The translations under genes and the position numbers were made by a program. Of a stretch of 64,000 nt of DNA, positions 1 through 8,840 are shown in pieces. The notes below the pieces were generated by a model. That model made no database searches. It had not been told where the DNA came from and was given only the letters and a program-made list of their open reading frames with translations. The stretch lies in the NCBI RefSeq assembly GCF_900114625.1, contig NZ_FOZL01000001.1, positions 496,001 to 560,000 on the forward strand, given 5' to 3'. Each line of letters opens with the position of its first letter. Within the stretch, counting starts at the first letter, position 1. The DNA comes from Granulicella pectinivorans (GTDB lineage: Bacteria > Acidobacteriota > Terriglobia > Terriglobales > Acidobacteriaceae).

Positions 1-3000
1 AGCTCGCGCGACGACTTGGAGTCGACGTCCCAGAGCGTGCCCGCAACACGGTGGGCGCCGGCCACCAGAAGCGCGTGCGGAAGGCTTCCGTGGTCTTCGA
101 GGCTGTACTCCGCGCCCGCGGTGCTGGAGCAGGTTGCGACGACGGCCAGACGGCATGCGTGCAGCGAAACCCCCTTGAGCGACGAGGCGCTGAAGACGAC
201 ATCGGGATTGGCAAGCAGCAGCCCGGTCTCGTTGTTGTGCTCGACCGTGTGGCCATCGATGTGAAACAGATGAGCGCTGGAGAGCAGGTTGGGGAGGTCG
301 GCCCGGGCACTCTCCTTGCTTCGGATGAGGAGAGCCTGCGGGTAAAGCATGGCGAGGTCGCGGGTCTCGAGGTACTCCTCGGGCAGCGTGGAGACGACGC
401 TGCCGGAAGCGTCGAGGACCGAGGGCGCGCCTTCCACCAGCAGGACGCGCGGATGCTCCGGCATGGGCTCGTCCGGGGAGGAGCGGAGGATCCACCAGGG
501 AGGAAGCATGGTGATCGCGTGGTCGAGTCCCAGATAGCCGCGGGTCGTCTGGGTGAGAGCGGCAAGCGGCAGGCGGCGCAACGCAGCGTCGAGATCGAAC
601 TGGATCGCGGAGCTGCCTTCGATCTCATTGGAGAAGGGCGCGAAGAGCAGGCGGAAGAGCTTCGCGCCGAGGATGTGGATGGACTCCGGCGAAGAGTTGC
701 GGTCGGCGCAGAGCTCGCCGAAGGTGCTCGCCATCAGCTCGACGTGCTCGAGCGTATCGGGCACGACTGCCATGCGGATGGCGTTGGGCGAGACAGACCA
801 CACGACGTAGCGATCTTCCAGACGAGCCACGACGAGCGTAAGGCCGTGGCGTCGCTCCGCAGGCAACGGAGGAAGAGGTGGTACATCGCCCGCCCGCCTC
901 GGCTGGCCCTGCCGGAAGGCTGCGGAGCGATACCACTCCCAGACGCCCAGCGCGTCTTCCTTGCGGCCCATGGTGGCCAGCGACTGCACAAGCAGACGGT
1001 AGCCGCGTCCATTGTCGCGGCCCCAGGCCAGCTTCTGGGATTCGTCGTGGGCCGCATTCAACCCGGCCTCGGCGTCGTTGGTCGCGAGCAGGCTGAAGTG
1101 CATGGACTGCGCAGGGTCGGAGGACTTCAGCAGAAGGCTGGCGAGCTCCGTGTTGTGATGCTGCCGCGCGTTGTAGTTGCCGGTCGTCCCGAAGACGGCG
1201 GAGGCCTTCTGCATCCGGTCCACGGCTGGTTGAAGCTGGCCTTTGCGCGCCATCAGGGCAGAGCGGTCGGTCTCCCAGTCGGCGCTGTACAACCGGGCGG
1301 CGACGCCCTGCGGCATCTGCGCCATGGACGCCGTGGCCCTGGCGAATGCGGCATCGGCGTCCGCGTAGTGGCCGACGGCTGTGGCGGCGGTACCCGCCAC
1401 CTCCTGCGCGTAGGCCTTGATGGGAACGTTGGCGACCAACTGCGAGGCCTGGGCGGCAGCATCGGCGAGACCGGCCGCCGTCCAGCGCAGCCCCTGCGTG
1501 TTGGCCGTGTTGTAGAGCGCATGCAGGAACTGGTAGGTGGACATGCGTGCGCCATGTCCCTCCAGGCAGGTCTCGAGGCCGCTCTGCGCAAGGATCCAGG
1601 ACGTGCGGGTCTCGCCGGCCATGTCGTACATGGTGACGAGGAAGCTCTCGGCGCGGAGCATCTGCAGGCGAAGCCCCGCGGAGCGCGCGTCGTGCAGCGT
1701 CTGCTCGGTCTCGGCGATGCTGCTGGAGACTTCGAGCTTATCGATGCCGCAACTGGCGTGTTCCAGCGCCACGTAGACATGCATCCAGGCGTAGCGCTGC
1801 AGAGCGGGCTCGGCGAGCAACCGGGTCGAGGCGTCGAGGCAGAGGTCCACCTTGCCCATCCGCTGGTACGCGTAGACGCGCTCAGCCTCGGCACGCAGCG
1901 CACCGGCTGCATTGTGCGCTCGCTGAAAGGATTGGGAGGCGGCTTCGGCCTCGGTGAAGGCCTTGTCGGCGTTGCCGCTGGCGCTGGCCTGCGTGGCGGC
2001 CGCCAGATGCTGAGCGGCCTCTTCCGCGGGGCGCGCGGCGAGCAGCTCGGTTAGCCACGGATCGTGGTGACTCGCGCCGATCTCGGCAAGCTTCTTCGCG
2101 GCGGCCTTTGCCTCCGGCGAGGCGGCGGGATCGCCCAGACGCCACTCACGCGTGGCGGCGTCGAGGTAGAGCTCGTAATCCTGCGCGGTGGTCTCCGGGG
2201 CCGTTGCCGACGCCGCGAGAAAACCGGCCGGTGAGAGGTCCATAGCGGCACCGCGATTCACCTCGCTCTTCTTCTGCTGCTCCTTCACGTGCTCCAGGCG
2301 TTGCTCGATCTCCCTGCGCCATCCCGGATCCCGTTCGAGCGCAAGGGCCTGCTCGTAGTCGGCGATCGCTTCCACGAAGACCGACTGCCGCTCCCAGCAG
2401 AGGGCTCGGTTGAAGAAGGCGAGGGCCCTGGGGCGCGGATCGCGCTTGCCATCGGTCTCGTCGATGACCTTGCCGTAGAGATCCGCGGCGCGGGACCAGG
2501 CGATCGGGTCGTGGTTGGCCTCGCCAATCTCGAAGAAGGCGTCGGCAAGGTCGCTGTCGAGGCCGGACATCCCGGAGGCCATCGCCAGTTGCAGGTCTTT
2601 GCGAGCGGCTTCACCGTCGTTCGCGACCAGCGCGATGCGTCCGCGCATCGCCAGCCAGTAGGGATCGTTCGGTCGCGCATGCAGATGCTCCGCGGTGCGC
2701 AGTTGAAGCTGCATCAGCTCCGTCGGGAGGTCCTGGGCGGAGGCGCCCCGTGTGGCCGAGGCCTTCGCGACAGAGGAACCGCCGGGCAGGTGCAGATCGG
2801 TGCGCCGTTGCGTGTCGTACGCGCGGGCGAGCAGGGCGCTGTCCGTATCGCGACGCGCAAACCAGGTGGCTCCGCCGATCATGAACAGAAGCGCCGCGGC
2901 GGTGGCTGCCATCCATACTCTGCGCCGCGGGAACGGCAGGATCTTCGCGGGTGCCGGCACTACACGGTCTGCGAGCGTGCGTGCCATCTCGCTCTGCCAG

Positions 3001-3389
3001 GGTGCGGTTGAGCTTTCCAGCCACGGCACCTCGTCGTCCAGCGAGGACGGCGCCACCTCGGCCATCGCGTCCTTCAACCGCTGGGCGCAGTCCCCGCAGG
3101 TCGCCGCGTGGATCAACATGGGCTGCGCTTGGGCCTCGTCGAGCAGTTCCGCCGCAAGATGCAGCCAGAGCTCGTCATGCGGACACCCGGACGTGGCGGA
3201 GGCTGCCGTGCCGGGTTCGCCACGGAGTAGCGCCAGGTGTGTCGCCGCGGCCCCAGCGCAGTCGGTGCAGTCCTCCATGTGCTCGCGCATTCGGCGCAGG
3301 CGCTCGATCTGTTCTTCCGCAAGACCGGTACCGGGAAGGGTCAGGAGCTCCAGGTCGGAGAAATCGATATGGTCTTCGGCGTGCCTCAT
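1..3389 (-). CDS. Membrane anti-sigma / CHAT protease fusion, C-terminus cut by window edge
   Basis: Open frame of at least 1129 codons with no stop, running off the left edge. The N-terminus has two H-x3-C-x2-C motifs typical of zinc anti-sigma domains (H37/C41/C44 and H94/C98/C101). One hydrophobic segment follows at about residues 155-175, after Arg-Arg-Arg. A long Ala/Glu-rich helical region resembling TPR repeats fills about 200-830. The last 280 residues match a CHAT (caspase-like) domain: His1047 in FHIDGH, Cys1087 in VVATCSS, and the terminal GAHRVAGTLWDVD signature. The ATG overlaps the stop of the upstream ECF sigma gene (ATGA), so the two are translationally coupled. Inferred role: a membrane anti-sigma factor whose periplasmic or distal part is a protease-like sensor or effector. 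Which side of the membrane CHAT faces, and whether it cleaves anything, cannot be read from sequence. Confidence 0.82.
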   Translation of the reverse strand, partial: MRHAEDHIDFSDLELLTLPGTGLAEEQIERLRRMREHMEDCTDCAGAAATHLALLRGEPGTAASATSGCPHDELWLHLAAELLDEAQAQPMLIHAATCGDCAQRLKDAMAEVAPSSLDDEVPWLESSTAPWQSEMARTLADRVVPAPAKILPFPRRRVWMAATAAALLFMIGGATWFARRDTDSALLARAYDTQRRTDLHLPGGSSVAKASATRGASAQDLPTELMQLQLRTAEHLHARPNDPYWLAMRGRIALVANDGEAARKDLQLAMASGMSGLDSDLADAFFEIGEANHDPIAWSRAADLYGKVIDETDGKRDPRPRALAFFNRALCWERQSVFVEAIADYEQALALERDPGWRREIEQRLEHVKEQQKKSEVNRGAAMDLSPAGFLAASATAPETTAQDYELYLDAATREWRLGDPAASPEAKAAAKKLAEIGASHHDPWLTELLAARPAEEAAQHLAAATQASASGNADKAFTEAEAASQSFQRAHNAAGALRAEAERVYAYQRMGKVDLCLDASTRLLAEPALQRYAWMHVYVALEHASCGIDKLEVSSSIAETEQTLHDARSAGLRLQMLRAESFLVTMYDMAGETRTSWILAQSGLETCLEGHGARMSTYQFLHALYNTANTQGLRWTAAGLADAAAQASQLVANVPIKAYAQEVAGTAATAVGHYADADAAFARATASMAQMPQGVAARLYSADWETDRSALMARKGQLQPAVDRMQKASAVFGTTGNYNARQHHNTELASLLLKSSDPAQSMHFSLLATNDAEAGLNAAHDESQKLAWGRDNGRGYRLLVQSLATMGRKEDALGVWEWYRSAAFRQGQPRRAGDVPPLPPLPAERRHGLTLVVARLEDRYVVWSVSPNAIRMAVVPDTLEHVELMASTFGELCADRNSSPESIHILGAKLFRLLFAPFSNEIEGSSAIQFDLDAALRRLPLAALTQTTRGYLGLDHAITMLPPWWILRSSPDEPMPEHPRVLLVEGAPSVLDASGSVVSTLPEEYLETRDLAMLYPQALLIRSKESARADLPNLLSSAHLFHIDGHTVEHNNETGLLLANPDVVFSASSLKGVSLHACRLAVVATCSSTAGAEYSLEDHGSLPHALLVAGAHRVAGTLWDVDSKSSRE

Positions 3390-4036
3390 CTCATCTCTCC
3401 TAACGCAGACGATGGCGGTAAACCTTCAGCCGGAGGCAGCATCGGAACCATCTTTCGTTTCACGGCCTTCAGCAACCGCAGCAGGCAGCTCTCCACACCC
3501 TTCGGGGTCAGGCCGATACCCGGCAGCGCCGCGATGTCGGCCGCGGTGAATCCCTGGCGGTAGTGGAACCAGAAGATCATCCTGTCTCTTGGATCGCTGG
3601 CCAGGCCCTCGACATGGCGCTCGATGTCGCGCAGCAGCAAGGGATCGACGATGACCTCGCTCTGCGCAGCGCTGGTCAGGGCGTGATCGTCCATGTCCAC
3701 GGCATATTCGCCGGCTCGCTTCTGCGCGTTGAGCTTACGGAAGTAGTCGTTGGCGACCGAGGCGGCCACCACGCGCACGAAGGCGAAGATCGCCGCCTCA
3801 TGGCGATGCACGAAGGTGCGAAGAGCCTTGCTGTCGTCGCGAAAGAGCCGCAGGAAGGATTCCTGCACGAGATCGTCCACCACGGCACGGTTGGGATGGT
3901 CATACCGCCGGACGCACCGGAGCACGGTTGAGGCGATAACCGGCTGTAGCGTCTGCACAAGCTCCAGCCACGCGGAATCAGAGTTTGTCTCCAGGCAAAT
4001 GGGGATCAACTCGGCGACAGTCCGTTTCTGCGGCAT
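3386..4036 (-). CDS. ECF-family RNA polymerase sigma factor
   Basis: The 216-residue protein has the two helical domains of an ECF sigma factor. Region 2 is around residues 45-105 (DDLVQESFLRLF, then an aromatic/basic stretch ending NDYFRKLNAQKRAG). Region 4 is around 140-195 (DPRDRMIFWFHYRQG, then a helix-turn-helix ending in KGVESCLLRLLKAVKRKM). It would direct RNA polymerase to a dedicated promoter set. Its stop overlaps by 4 bases the start of the downstream anti-sigma/CHAT protein, the usual arrangement for a sigma factor and its cognate inhibitor. The ECF subgroup and target promoters are not identifiable from the window. The ribosome binding site ahead of the ATG is weak. Confidence 0.88.
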   Translation of the reverse strand: MPQKRTVAELIPICLETNSDSAWLELVQTLQPVIASTVLRCVRRYDHPNRAVVDDLVQESFLRLFRDDSKALRTFVHRHEAAIFAFVRVVAASVANDYFRKLNAQKRAGEYAVDMDDHALTSAAQSEVIVDPLLLRDIERHVEGLASDPRDRMIFWFHYRQGFTAADIAALPGIGLTPKGVESCLLRLLKAVKRKMVPMLPPAEGLPPSSALGEMR

Positions 4037-4172
4037 GGCAAAATCTCTGTCTATGGTCAGAAGTTCACGATAGTGGGAGTGTTATGGCCAGTATAGACAA
4101 AGTCAGAGGCACAGGGGAGGAAAAGCTGCGCCGGCAGCGGCTGCTTGTGGCATCGCCTTCGCTGCCGCGGAG

Positions 4173-4391
4173 CTATCCTCGCGGAAACAACAGCGAGCGT
4201 GGTTCGAAGCGTTTGAGGATTTCTTCTGCGCCATGCATGACATGCGCCCGCATGGCGGCATCAGCCTTCTCCGGGTCGGACTGCGCGAGGACACCGGCGA
4301 GCAGGCTATGGTGCTTTTCAGGCAGCTTCGTGCGGTTGGCCGGCGTGTCGTAAAGCCAGTTGAAGGTGCTCGAAGACGAGCCGCGCGTGTT
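4173..4391 (-). pseudogene. C-terminal remnant of a GntR-family (FCD domain) regulator
   Basis: On the minus strand a 72-codon open stretch between two in-frame TAG codons (4392-4394 and 4173-4175) reads as the end of an FCD ligand-binding domain. It has a Trp-Leu-Tyr segment, then EKHHSLLAGVLAQSD, then ADAAMRAHVMHGAEEILKRF. This is the family's H-x-x-L-x-x-A/G-[L/I]-x-x-x-D...A...M-x-x-H pattern, including the histidines that normally hold the metal. No start codon, winged-helix domain or first half of the FCD domain is present upstream, so it is a truncated relic. The rest of the 4037-4700 interval shows no gene I can support. Confidence 0.6.
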
Positions 4392-4700
4392 CTACCTGTA
4401 CCATGAGTATCCACCGGCTGTGCGTTAGCGCCACTCTTCCAGGTTTTCCATACATGGCACCACGAATATCCATGCACAACACCACGTCTTCGCACCCAAA
4501 ATGTTTCTGGTGAAACATTGGGAAATTTGTGGAGTTCACTCGCAAACCCTTTAGAAGACCACGATTACGGGCGATGCACCAAAATGAGTGCATCCTGGTG
4601 CGGATTCGCCGCTACTCTGCGGTCGGAGGGAGCGCAAGAGGTAAACAGCAGAGACAAGACTTGCGCCTCGATACCCGCTCCACAGCGCTAAAATCGTTCT

Positions 4701-6005
4701 GTGCGAACCCCGGCCCTTACCGTCCCTCTCGTTGTGTTTTCGTCGTTTCTCGCCCTCACCGGCTGCTCAAAGCCCACTCTCGACGTCCCGGAAGCGCCCA
4801 CGACGATCGGTCAGGCAACGCCGTTTACGGTGAACGTCCACGACGCACACGGCGTCAGCAAGCTGACCTCTACACTCGTGCAGAGCGGGGCGCAGTATCA
4901 GAAGACGTGGCAGCCTTCCGCCACCACCAAGGGTCCGGACTCCAGCTTCAACGTCGAACTCGGCACCAGGACCACGCCGGAACTGCATGACGGGACGGCG
5001 CACCTGATCCTGGAAGCAACCTCCGGCGGGCTGCTGCACAAGACCACCCGCTGGGAGCGCGACGTGAATGTGGTGACCCAGCCGCCGCAGATCAGCGCGG
5101 ACTCCGACCAGCACTATCTCTATCTCGGCATGGCCGATCTCGCCACGATGAACGTCACCGGCTCGTACACGTCGGCCGGAGTACGGGTCGGCGACCAGAC
5201 CTTCCGGGCCTGGCCGATGCCTGGAGGCAAGCCGGGCCTATTTTCGCTCTACGCGTTTGCGTGGAATATGCCGGCAGGGACGATTCCCATGGCGTATGCC
5301 TCGAATGCCGCCGGCAACGATGTGACCACGCCGCTGACCGTCATCTTCCCCAAGCGGGAGCAGCCAGTCTACACGCAACACCAGATCCAGATTACGGACC
5401 AGTTTATGCAGAAGGTGCTCGGAGAGCTCGATCCGAATGGAACCGGCGACCCGATCGCGCGCTTCGTGAAGATCAACACCGAGATGCGGAAAGCCAACAA
5501 CAAGACGCTCTCCGACCTTCGCCTAAAAACCGCCGACAGCTTTCTCTGGTCGCAGCCCTTTACGCGGCAGGCGCACTCCGCGGCCGAGGCTACGTTTGCC
5601 GATGTGCGGAGCTACGTCTACAAAGGCAACAAGATCGACCAGCAGGTTCACCTTGGCTACGATCTTGCCGTGACTCAGCATGTAGGCGTCGAGGCTTCGA
5701 ATGACGGGCGTATCGTCTGGGCAGCGCCGCTGGGCATCTATGGCAACTGCATCGTGGTCGACCATGGATACGGCCTGCAGACGATTTATGGCCATCTCAG
5801 CCGGATCGACGTGCATGTGGGCGATATGGTCAAGCGCTCGCAGGTGATGGGACTGAGCGGCATGACGGGGATGGCCGGCGGCGACCATATCCACTTTGCC
5901 ATGCAGCTCGATGGCGTCCAGATCGATCCGAAAGAATGGTGGGACGCGCACTGGATCAAGGATCACGTCGTGCGGCGCGTGGATCTGCCTGGGTTTAATC
6001 AATAG
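4701..6005 (+). CDS. M23 (LytM-type) metallopeptidase lipoprotein
   Basis: The 434-residue protein starts at GTG. A short hydrophobic leader ends in the lipobox LTGC (Cys22), so it is probably lipid-anchored. Residues about 25-230 are beta-rich with no family I recognise. The C-terminal domain has the M23 zinc site: HLGYD (H-x3-D), then HGYGLQTIYGHLSR, then GDHIHF (H-x-H). These are the metal and catalytic residues of Gly-Gly and DD-endopeptidases that cut peptidoglycan cross-links, so a role in cell-wall remodelling is expected. It is followed within 16 bases by the tRNA-Ser 3'-end-like sequence at 6021, so it marks the left border of the putative island. Confidence 0.88.
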   Translation: MRTPALTVPLVVFSSFLALTGCSKPTLDVPEAPTTIGQATPFTVNVHDAHGVSKLTSTLVQSGAQYQKTWQPSATTKGPDSSFNVELGTRTTPELHDGTAHLILEATSGGLLHKTTRWERDVNVVTQPPQISADSDQHYLYLGMADLATMNVTGSYTSAGVRVGDQTFRAWPMPGGKPGLFSLYAFAWNMPAGTIPMAYASNAAGNDVTTPLTVIFPKREQPVYTQHQIQITDQFMQKVLGELDPNGTGDPIARFVKINTEMRKANNKTLSDLRLKTADSFLWSQPFTRQAHSAAEATFADVRSYVYKGNKIDQQVHLGYDLAVTQHVGVEASNDGRIVWAAPLGIYGNCIVVDHGYGLQTIYGHLSRIDVHVGDMVKRSQVMGLSGMTGMAGGDHIHFAMQLDGVQIDPKEWWDAHWIKDHVVRRVDLPGFNQ

Positions 6006-6020
6006 CGACCCGGGGATTGA

Positions 6021-6048
6021 TGGTGGAGGGAGAGAGATTAGAACCCCC
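6021..6048 (-). repeat. Degenerate direct copy of the tRNA-Ser 3' end (putative attachment site)
   Basis: These 28 bases match the start of the tRNA-Ser complement at 18356-18383 at 25 of 28 positions, in the same orientation. They cover CCA, the discriminator base, the 3' acceptor strand and the T arm. The mismatches are at offsets 4, 15 and 20. Similarity stops at once beyond the T stem, and the flanking sequence does not fold into a tRNA: there is no matching 5' acceptor strand and T-loop position 57 is a pyrimidine. A partial duplication of a tRNA 3' end is the usual footprint of tyrosine-recombinase integration. Confidence 0.6.
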
Positions 6049-6729
6049 TGCGGCAGAGCGCAAGAGGCGTAATGGCGGAGGACGCAGGCCTGGTCAAACC
6101 CCTCTCCAGTATGCGTTGCAGTCTTGCGCCATGCCTTGCACTCCGAGGATGAGGCCAAGGAGAGAAACTCCACTGATGTCGCGTATCGTATCTGCCATCC
6201 GTTCACTGCCTCATGCGGTCTGACCTCGTCCTATCAATCGAGCTACCGCAGCCGGACTCGTCGGAGGTGACGTTCGCCTCAAGGACTTCGGATCCTATCC
6301 GGCATCATATGGTCCCCTGAGCCGCAAACTAATTGGTGTGGGGAACGAAGCGATCGGATGCATCGTTCAAAGAGAGCCCGGCGCATTGACGCAGCAGGTC
6401 ATCGCACGCGTGCGACAGCGAGCCTTTGTTTTCAGTTGGTCCATGCCAAAAACCTAAGCCTGACATTGGCGAAAAAGGCGTGCAGGCGATGAGAGATAAA
6501 GTCCAAGACATGACTGAGCGGATCGCAGGCAGCCCGTTCTGAGCAATGCCGAAATATGCTGCTCTGTCTTCCCCATAAACACAGCTTCTTGTTGGGCCGT
6601 CATGACGAAGTCGAACACTGGATTGGCTGCCTGCTGCGTTCGACTCACGTCAGGAGCGATATACACTGCCGGCCTCGAGTTTTGAATGGGCAATACAGCG
6701 GTTCATTTCGCCTTTGTCGAAGGCGAGTG
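6049..6729. other. Intergenic stretch without a supportable gene
   Basis: No convincing gene is seen in these 681 bases on either strand. A 79-codon minus-strand frame (6454-6693) contains a protein-like run around VYIAPDVSRTQQAANPVFDF but has no recognisable family and no clear ribosome binding site. It may be a gene fragment. Base composition is lower in GC than the flanking operons, consistent with decayed DNA. Confidence 0.4.
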
Positions 6730-8256
6730 TTACCGGAGAGAACTCTGACTGCTGAGATCTGTGTGCTCCGCGGTTTGATCCAGTTGCGCAACGGCTGTGC
6801 GACCCGCATCAAGGGTTACATCCACCCAAGAAATCGATCGCCCATCGAGCAGCGTTGTGGCATGGGATCGGCGTCTCTGGTGATCGACCAGGATTTGTTG
6901 GTGAGTTCCTGGAAAAGTCGCTCTCCATGTAAAAGCTTTGGAGGTCTTGTTCTTCATCGTCACCTGATGCAACCCGACTTCGCCGACATCCACTGTGCCG
7001 GTGAAGATACGAAGACCTGTCAGCGTCGCTGTCTCCTCATCGGACATGAGTTGTGGAAACGTCGCGAGTACAACTTTGCGAACCTTTGAGTCGTACTTTG
7101 GCTGAACCCCCATCGCGCCCGTCACGACCGCGGCAACTACGGCGTAGGAAACCTCAGGATATTCACGCCGCGGTTTATCCGCACGCGACAGATCGAGAAG
7201 CACCCGATGGGCTGACTCTTTGTCGCCATATCGATACAGGGTCTGCGGAAGATAGCTCTCCGCCTCAATTCCTTCGTTCTTCCAATGATCTCCGGAGGCG
7301 ACATACTTCAGCGACTCACGGACGTGAGACGAATCGGCGAGAGCCTCAAAGTAAAGTGCAAGATCGTCCCCGGTCCCCTTCCACCCTTTTTCGCGGGAGT
7401 ACGAGCCTCCCAGATGATGATCGGCCTGGTTCCAGCTCTCTTGCTCCAGGAGAGAAGAGAGCTGCGCCGCTTTTCCGTCATACTCTTTCGCAGTGGCAGT
7501 ATGACCCTGTCGCTCTTCGATAGCTTGCAGGTCTCGAAACGCGCGATACTCCGCCGCGATGAGGTCGGAGCCGACAACAAAGTCCTGCGTCTCTTCTGTG
7601 TAGCTTGGGATGCCTCGCGCATCGACAAACTTGCCGTGCTTTTGACGGCGATTCATCAGCCGTGTGCGGGTAAGGATCGTCGTGGGAGAAAGGTTCCATG
7701 TATCCACGTACTCATGCGCAGAGTGCGAGATCAGGTTGCGCATTGGGCTGCTCCGGATGTAGGTATCGTCGCCAGTCCATAACCACATGCGATAGGCTGC
7801 ATCGATTACGTCAAAGTTTGCGGGCAGATTGTACCAGAAATCATCGTCGTTCACGTAGTCGGCCGAAGAGGGATTTCCCTGCTTGTCGATCTCCCAATAG
7901 CCGGTCCAGTCTCGCGTCGCGGACACGGCATAACCGAAACGTTGAAGCATATTGCGGTTAGCCTCGTAGAGACCCAACACAGCGGCTCCGGTCGTCTGGT
8001 GCGATACATCGCGCATGCAGAAGGAATCTCGGCCCGGCAGAGCCGCTTCGTACCATGGCCCCATGGAGCCCGTCCCGGCATGGGCGTACGCCAGTGCCTG
8101 CTGCCTGGCCCACGCAAAGCTTGTGTCCAATGCAGGGTCTGACGAATGAAACTCGAGATGAGAAATGACCGCATCCGTTTGCGCTGCACCCATCTCGCAG
8201 GTGAAGGGGAGGAGGCAGAACGCGAAGAGGCACTTCCAGAGGGGTTTGCTTGTCAT
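6730..8256 (-). CDS. Exported six-hairpin glycosidase-like protein
   Basis: The 508-residue protein has an N-terminal signal peptide (hydrophobic residues about 8-24, cleavage near GAAQ). The body is helical and Trp/Tyr-rich: PGRDSFCMRDVSHQTTGA, NDDDFWYNLPANFDVIDAAYRMWLWTGDD, and EAESYLPQTLYRYGDKESA. This resembles the (alpha/alpha)6-barrel 'six-hairpin glycosidase' superfamily that holds rhamnosidases, glucoamylases and trehalases. Asp and Glu in PGRDSF and GIEAES are candidate catalytic acids. The exact glycoside hydrolase family and substrate cannot be assigned. An AGGA ribosome binding site lies ahead of the ATG. It is transcribed away from the efflux operon and lies inside the tRNA-bounded segment. 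Confidence 0.7.
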   Translation of the reverse strand: MTSKPLWKCLFAFCLLPFTCEMGAAQTDAVISHLEFHSSDPALDTSFAWARQQALAYAHAGTGSMGPWYEAALPGRDSFCMRDVSHQTTGAAVLGLYEANRNMLQRFGYAVSATRDWTGYWEIDKQGNPSSADYVNDDDFWYNLPANFDVIDAAYRMWLWTGDDTYIRSSPMRNLISHSAHEYVDTWNLSPTTILTRTRLMNRRQKHGKFVDARGIPSYTEETQDFVVGSDLIAAEYRAFRDLQAIEERQGHTATAKEYDGKAAQLSSLLEQESWNQADHHLGGSYSREKGWKGTGDDLALYFEALADSSHVRESLKYVASGDHWKNEGIEAESYLPQTLYRYGDKESAHRVLLDLSRADKPRREYPEVSYAVVAAVVTGAMGVQPKYDSKVRKVVLATFPQLMSDEETATLTGLRIFTGTVDVGEVGLHQVTMKNKTSKAFTWRATFPGTHQQILVDHQRRRSHATTLLDGRSISWVDVTLDAGRTAVAQLDQTAEHTDLSSQSSLR

Positions 8257-8840
8257 GATCCTATGCTCAACAATGCTTGAAACGTTAATTGCTTGGCGGC
8301 TTGAGTTCGCTTGCCCCGAGATGCGTTACGGCCATGACAAGTGCGGCTGGAAACAGGATCGCGATCGATGGTGCTCTGCGATGCCGCACAACCTGTTCCG
8401 CGATCTCACATGCCCCAAAAACCACGCTACTGGTTCTACGAATTTCTCCCGTCGCCTATTGGAGCGTGCGAAGGAGAGAGAGTCAATCCTTCTATGCACT
8501 CCGGCAGATCTTTGGTGAGCCCGATGCCGACGAGTTTCCGAAGCCATTCTCCCTGGAGCGTGGGCAGGGACCGACAAATCCACGCTGACGAAGGCACTCA
8601 CCGTGTGGGTCGCGAACCGTTTGCACACCGTCTCACTCAAGTCCTCTCGCCCCAGTGATTCTCGATCTTCCGAAGCTCCAGATGGGGCCTCGTGAGTTCA
8701 GCTCCTCATCCCGCAATCCCCGTCGTCAATGTGATTGATATGGAATCGTTTCGTTTGGCCCTGAATCTTTTTGTCTCGAGCCTTCGTCATTGGTTGGTAG
8801 AGAATTCATCTTCCGACGGAAGATTGAGGAGAGTGCAATA
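8257..8840. other. Divergent intergenic region between the glycosidase gene and the efflux operon
   Basis: 584 bases with no supportable gene. RND operons often carry a TetR or MarR regulator here, but none is recognisable. On the minus strand about 50 codons (frame containing LPTLQGEWLRKLVGIGL) look protein-like and end at a stop near 8440. The adjacent upstream frame carries another protein-like run, so a frameshifted relic is possible. Promoters for both flanking units must lie here, but no confident -35/-10 pair was identified. Confidence 0.35.

Noticed and set aside
51..2054. Long plus-strand open frame (667 codons) opposite the CHAT protein
   Set aside because: It is antisense to a continuous minus-strand frame with zinc-motif, TPR-like and CHAT features, and its translation has no recognisable fold; high GC explains the shadow frame.
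6011..6110. A second functional tRNA-Ser at 6021
   Set aside because: Only the 3' acceptor strand and T arm are present; no 5' acceptor strand, D arm or anticodon stem pairs with it, and the T loop has an unusual base at position 57.
8257..8840. TetR/MarR regulator of the efflux operon
   Set aside because: No frame in the gap has a start, ribosome binding site and helix-turn-helix; only short protein-like fragments are seen.
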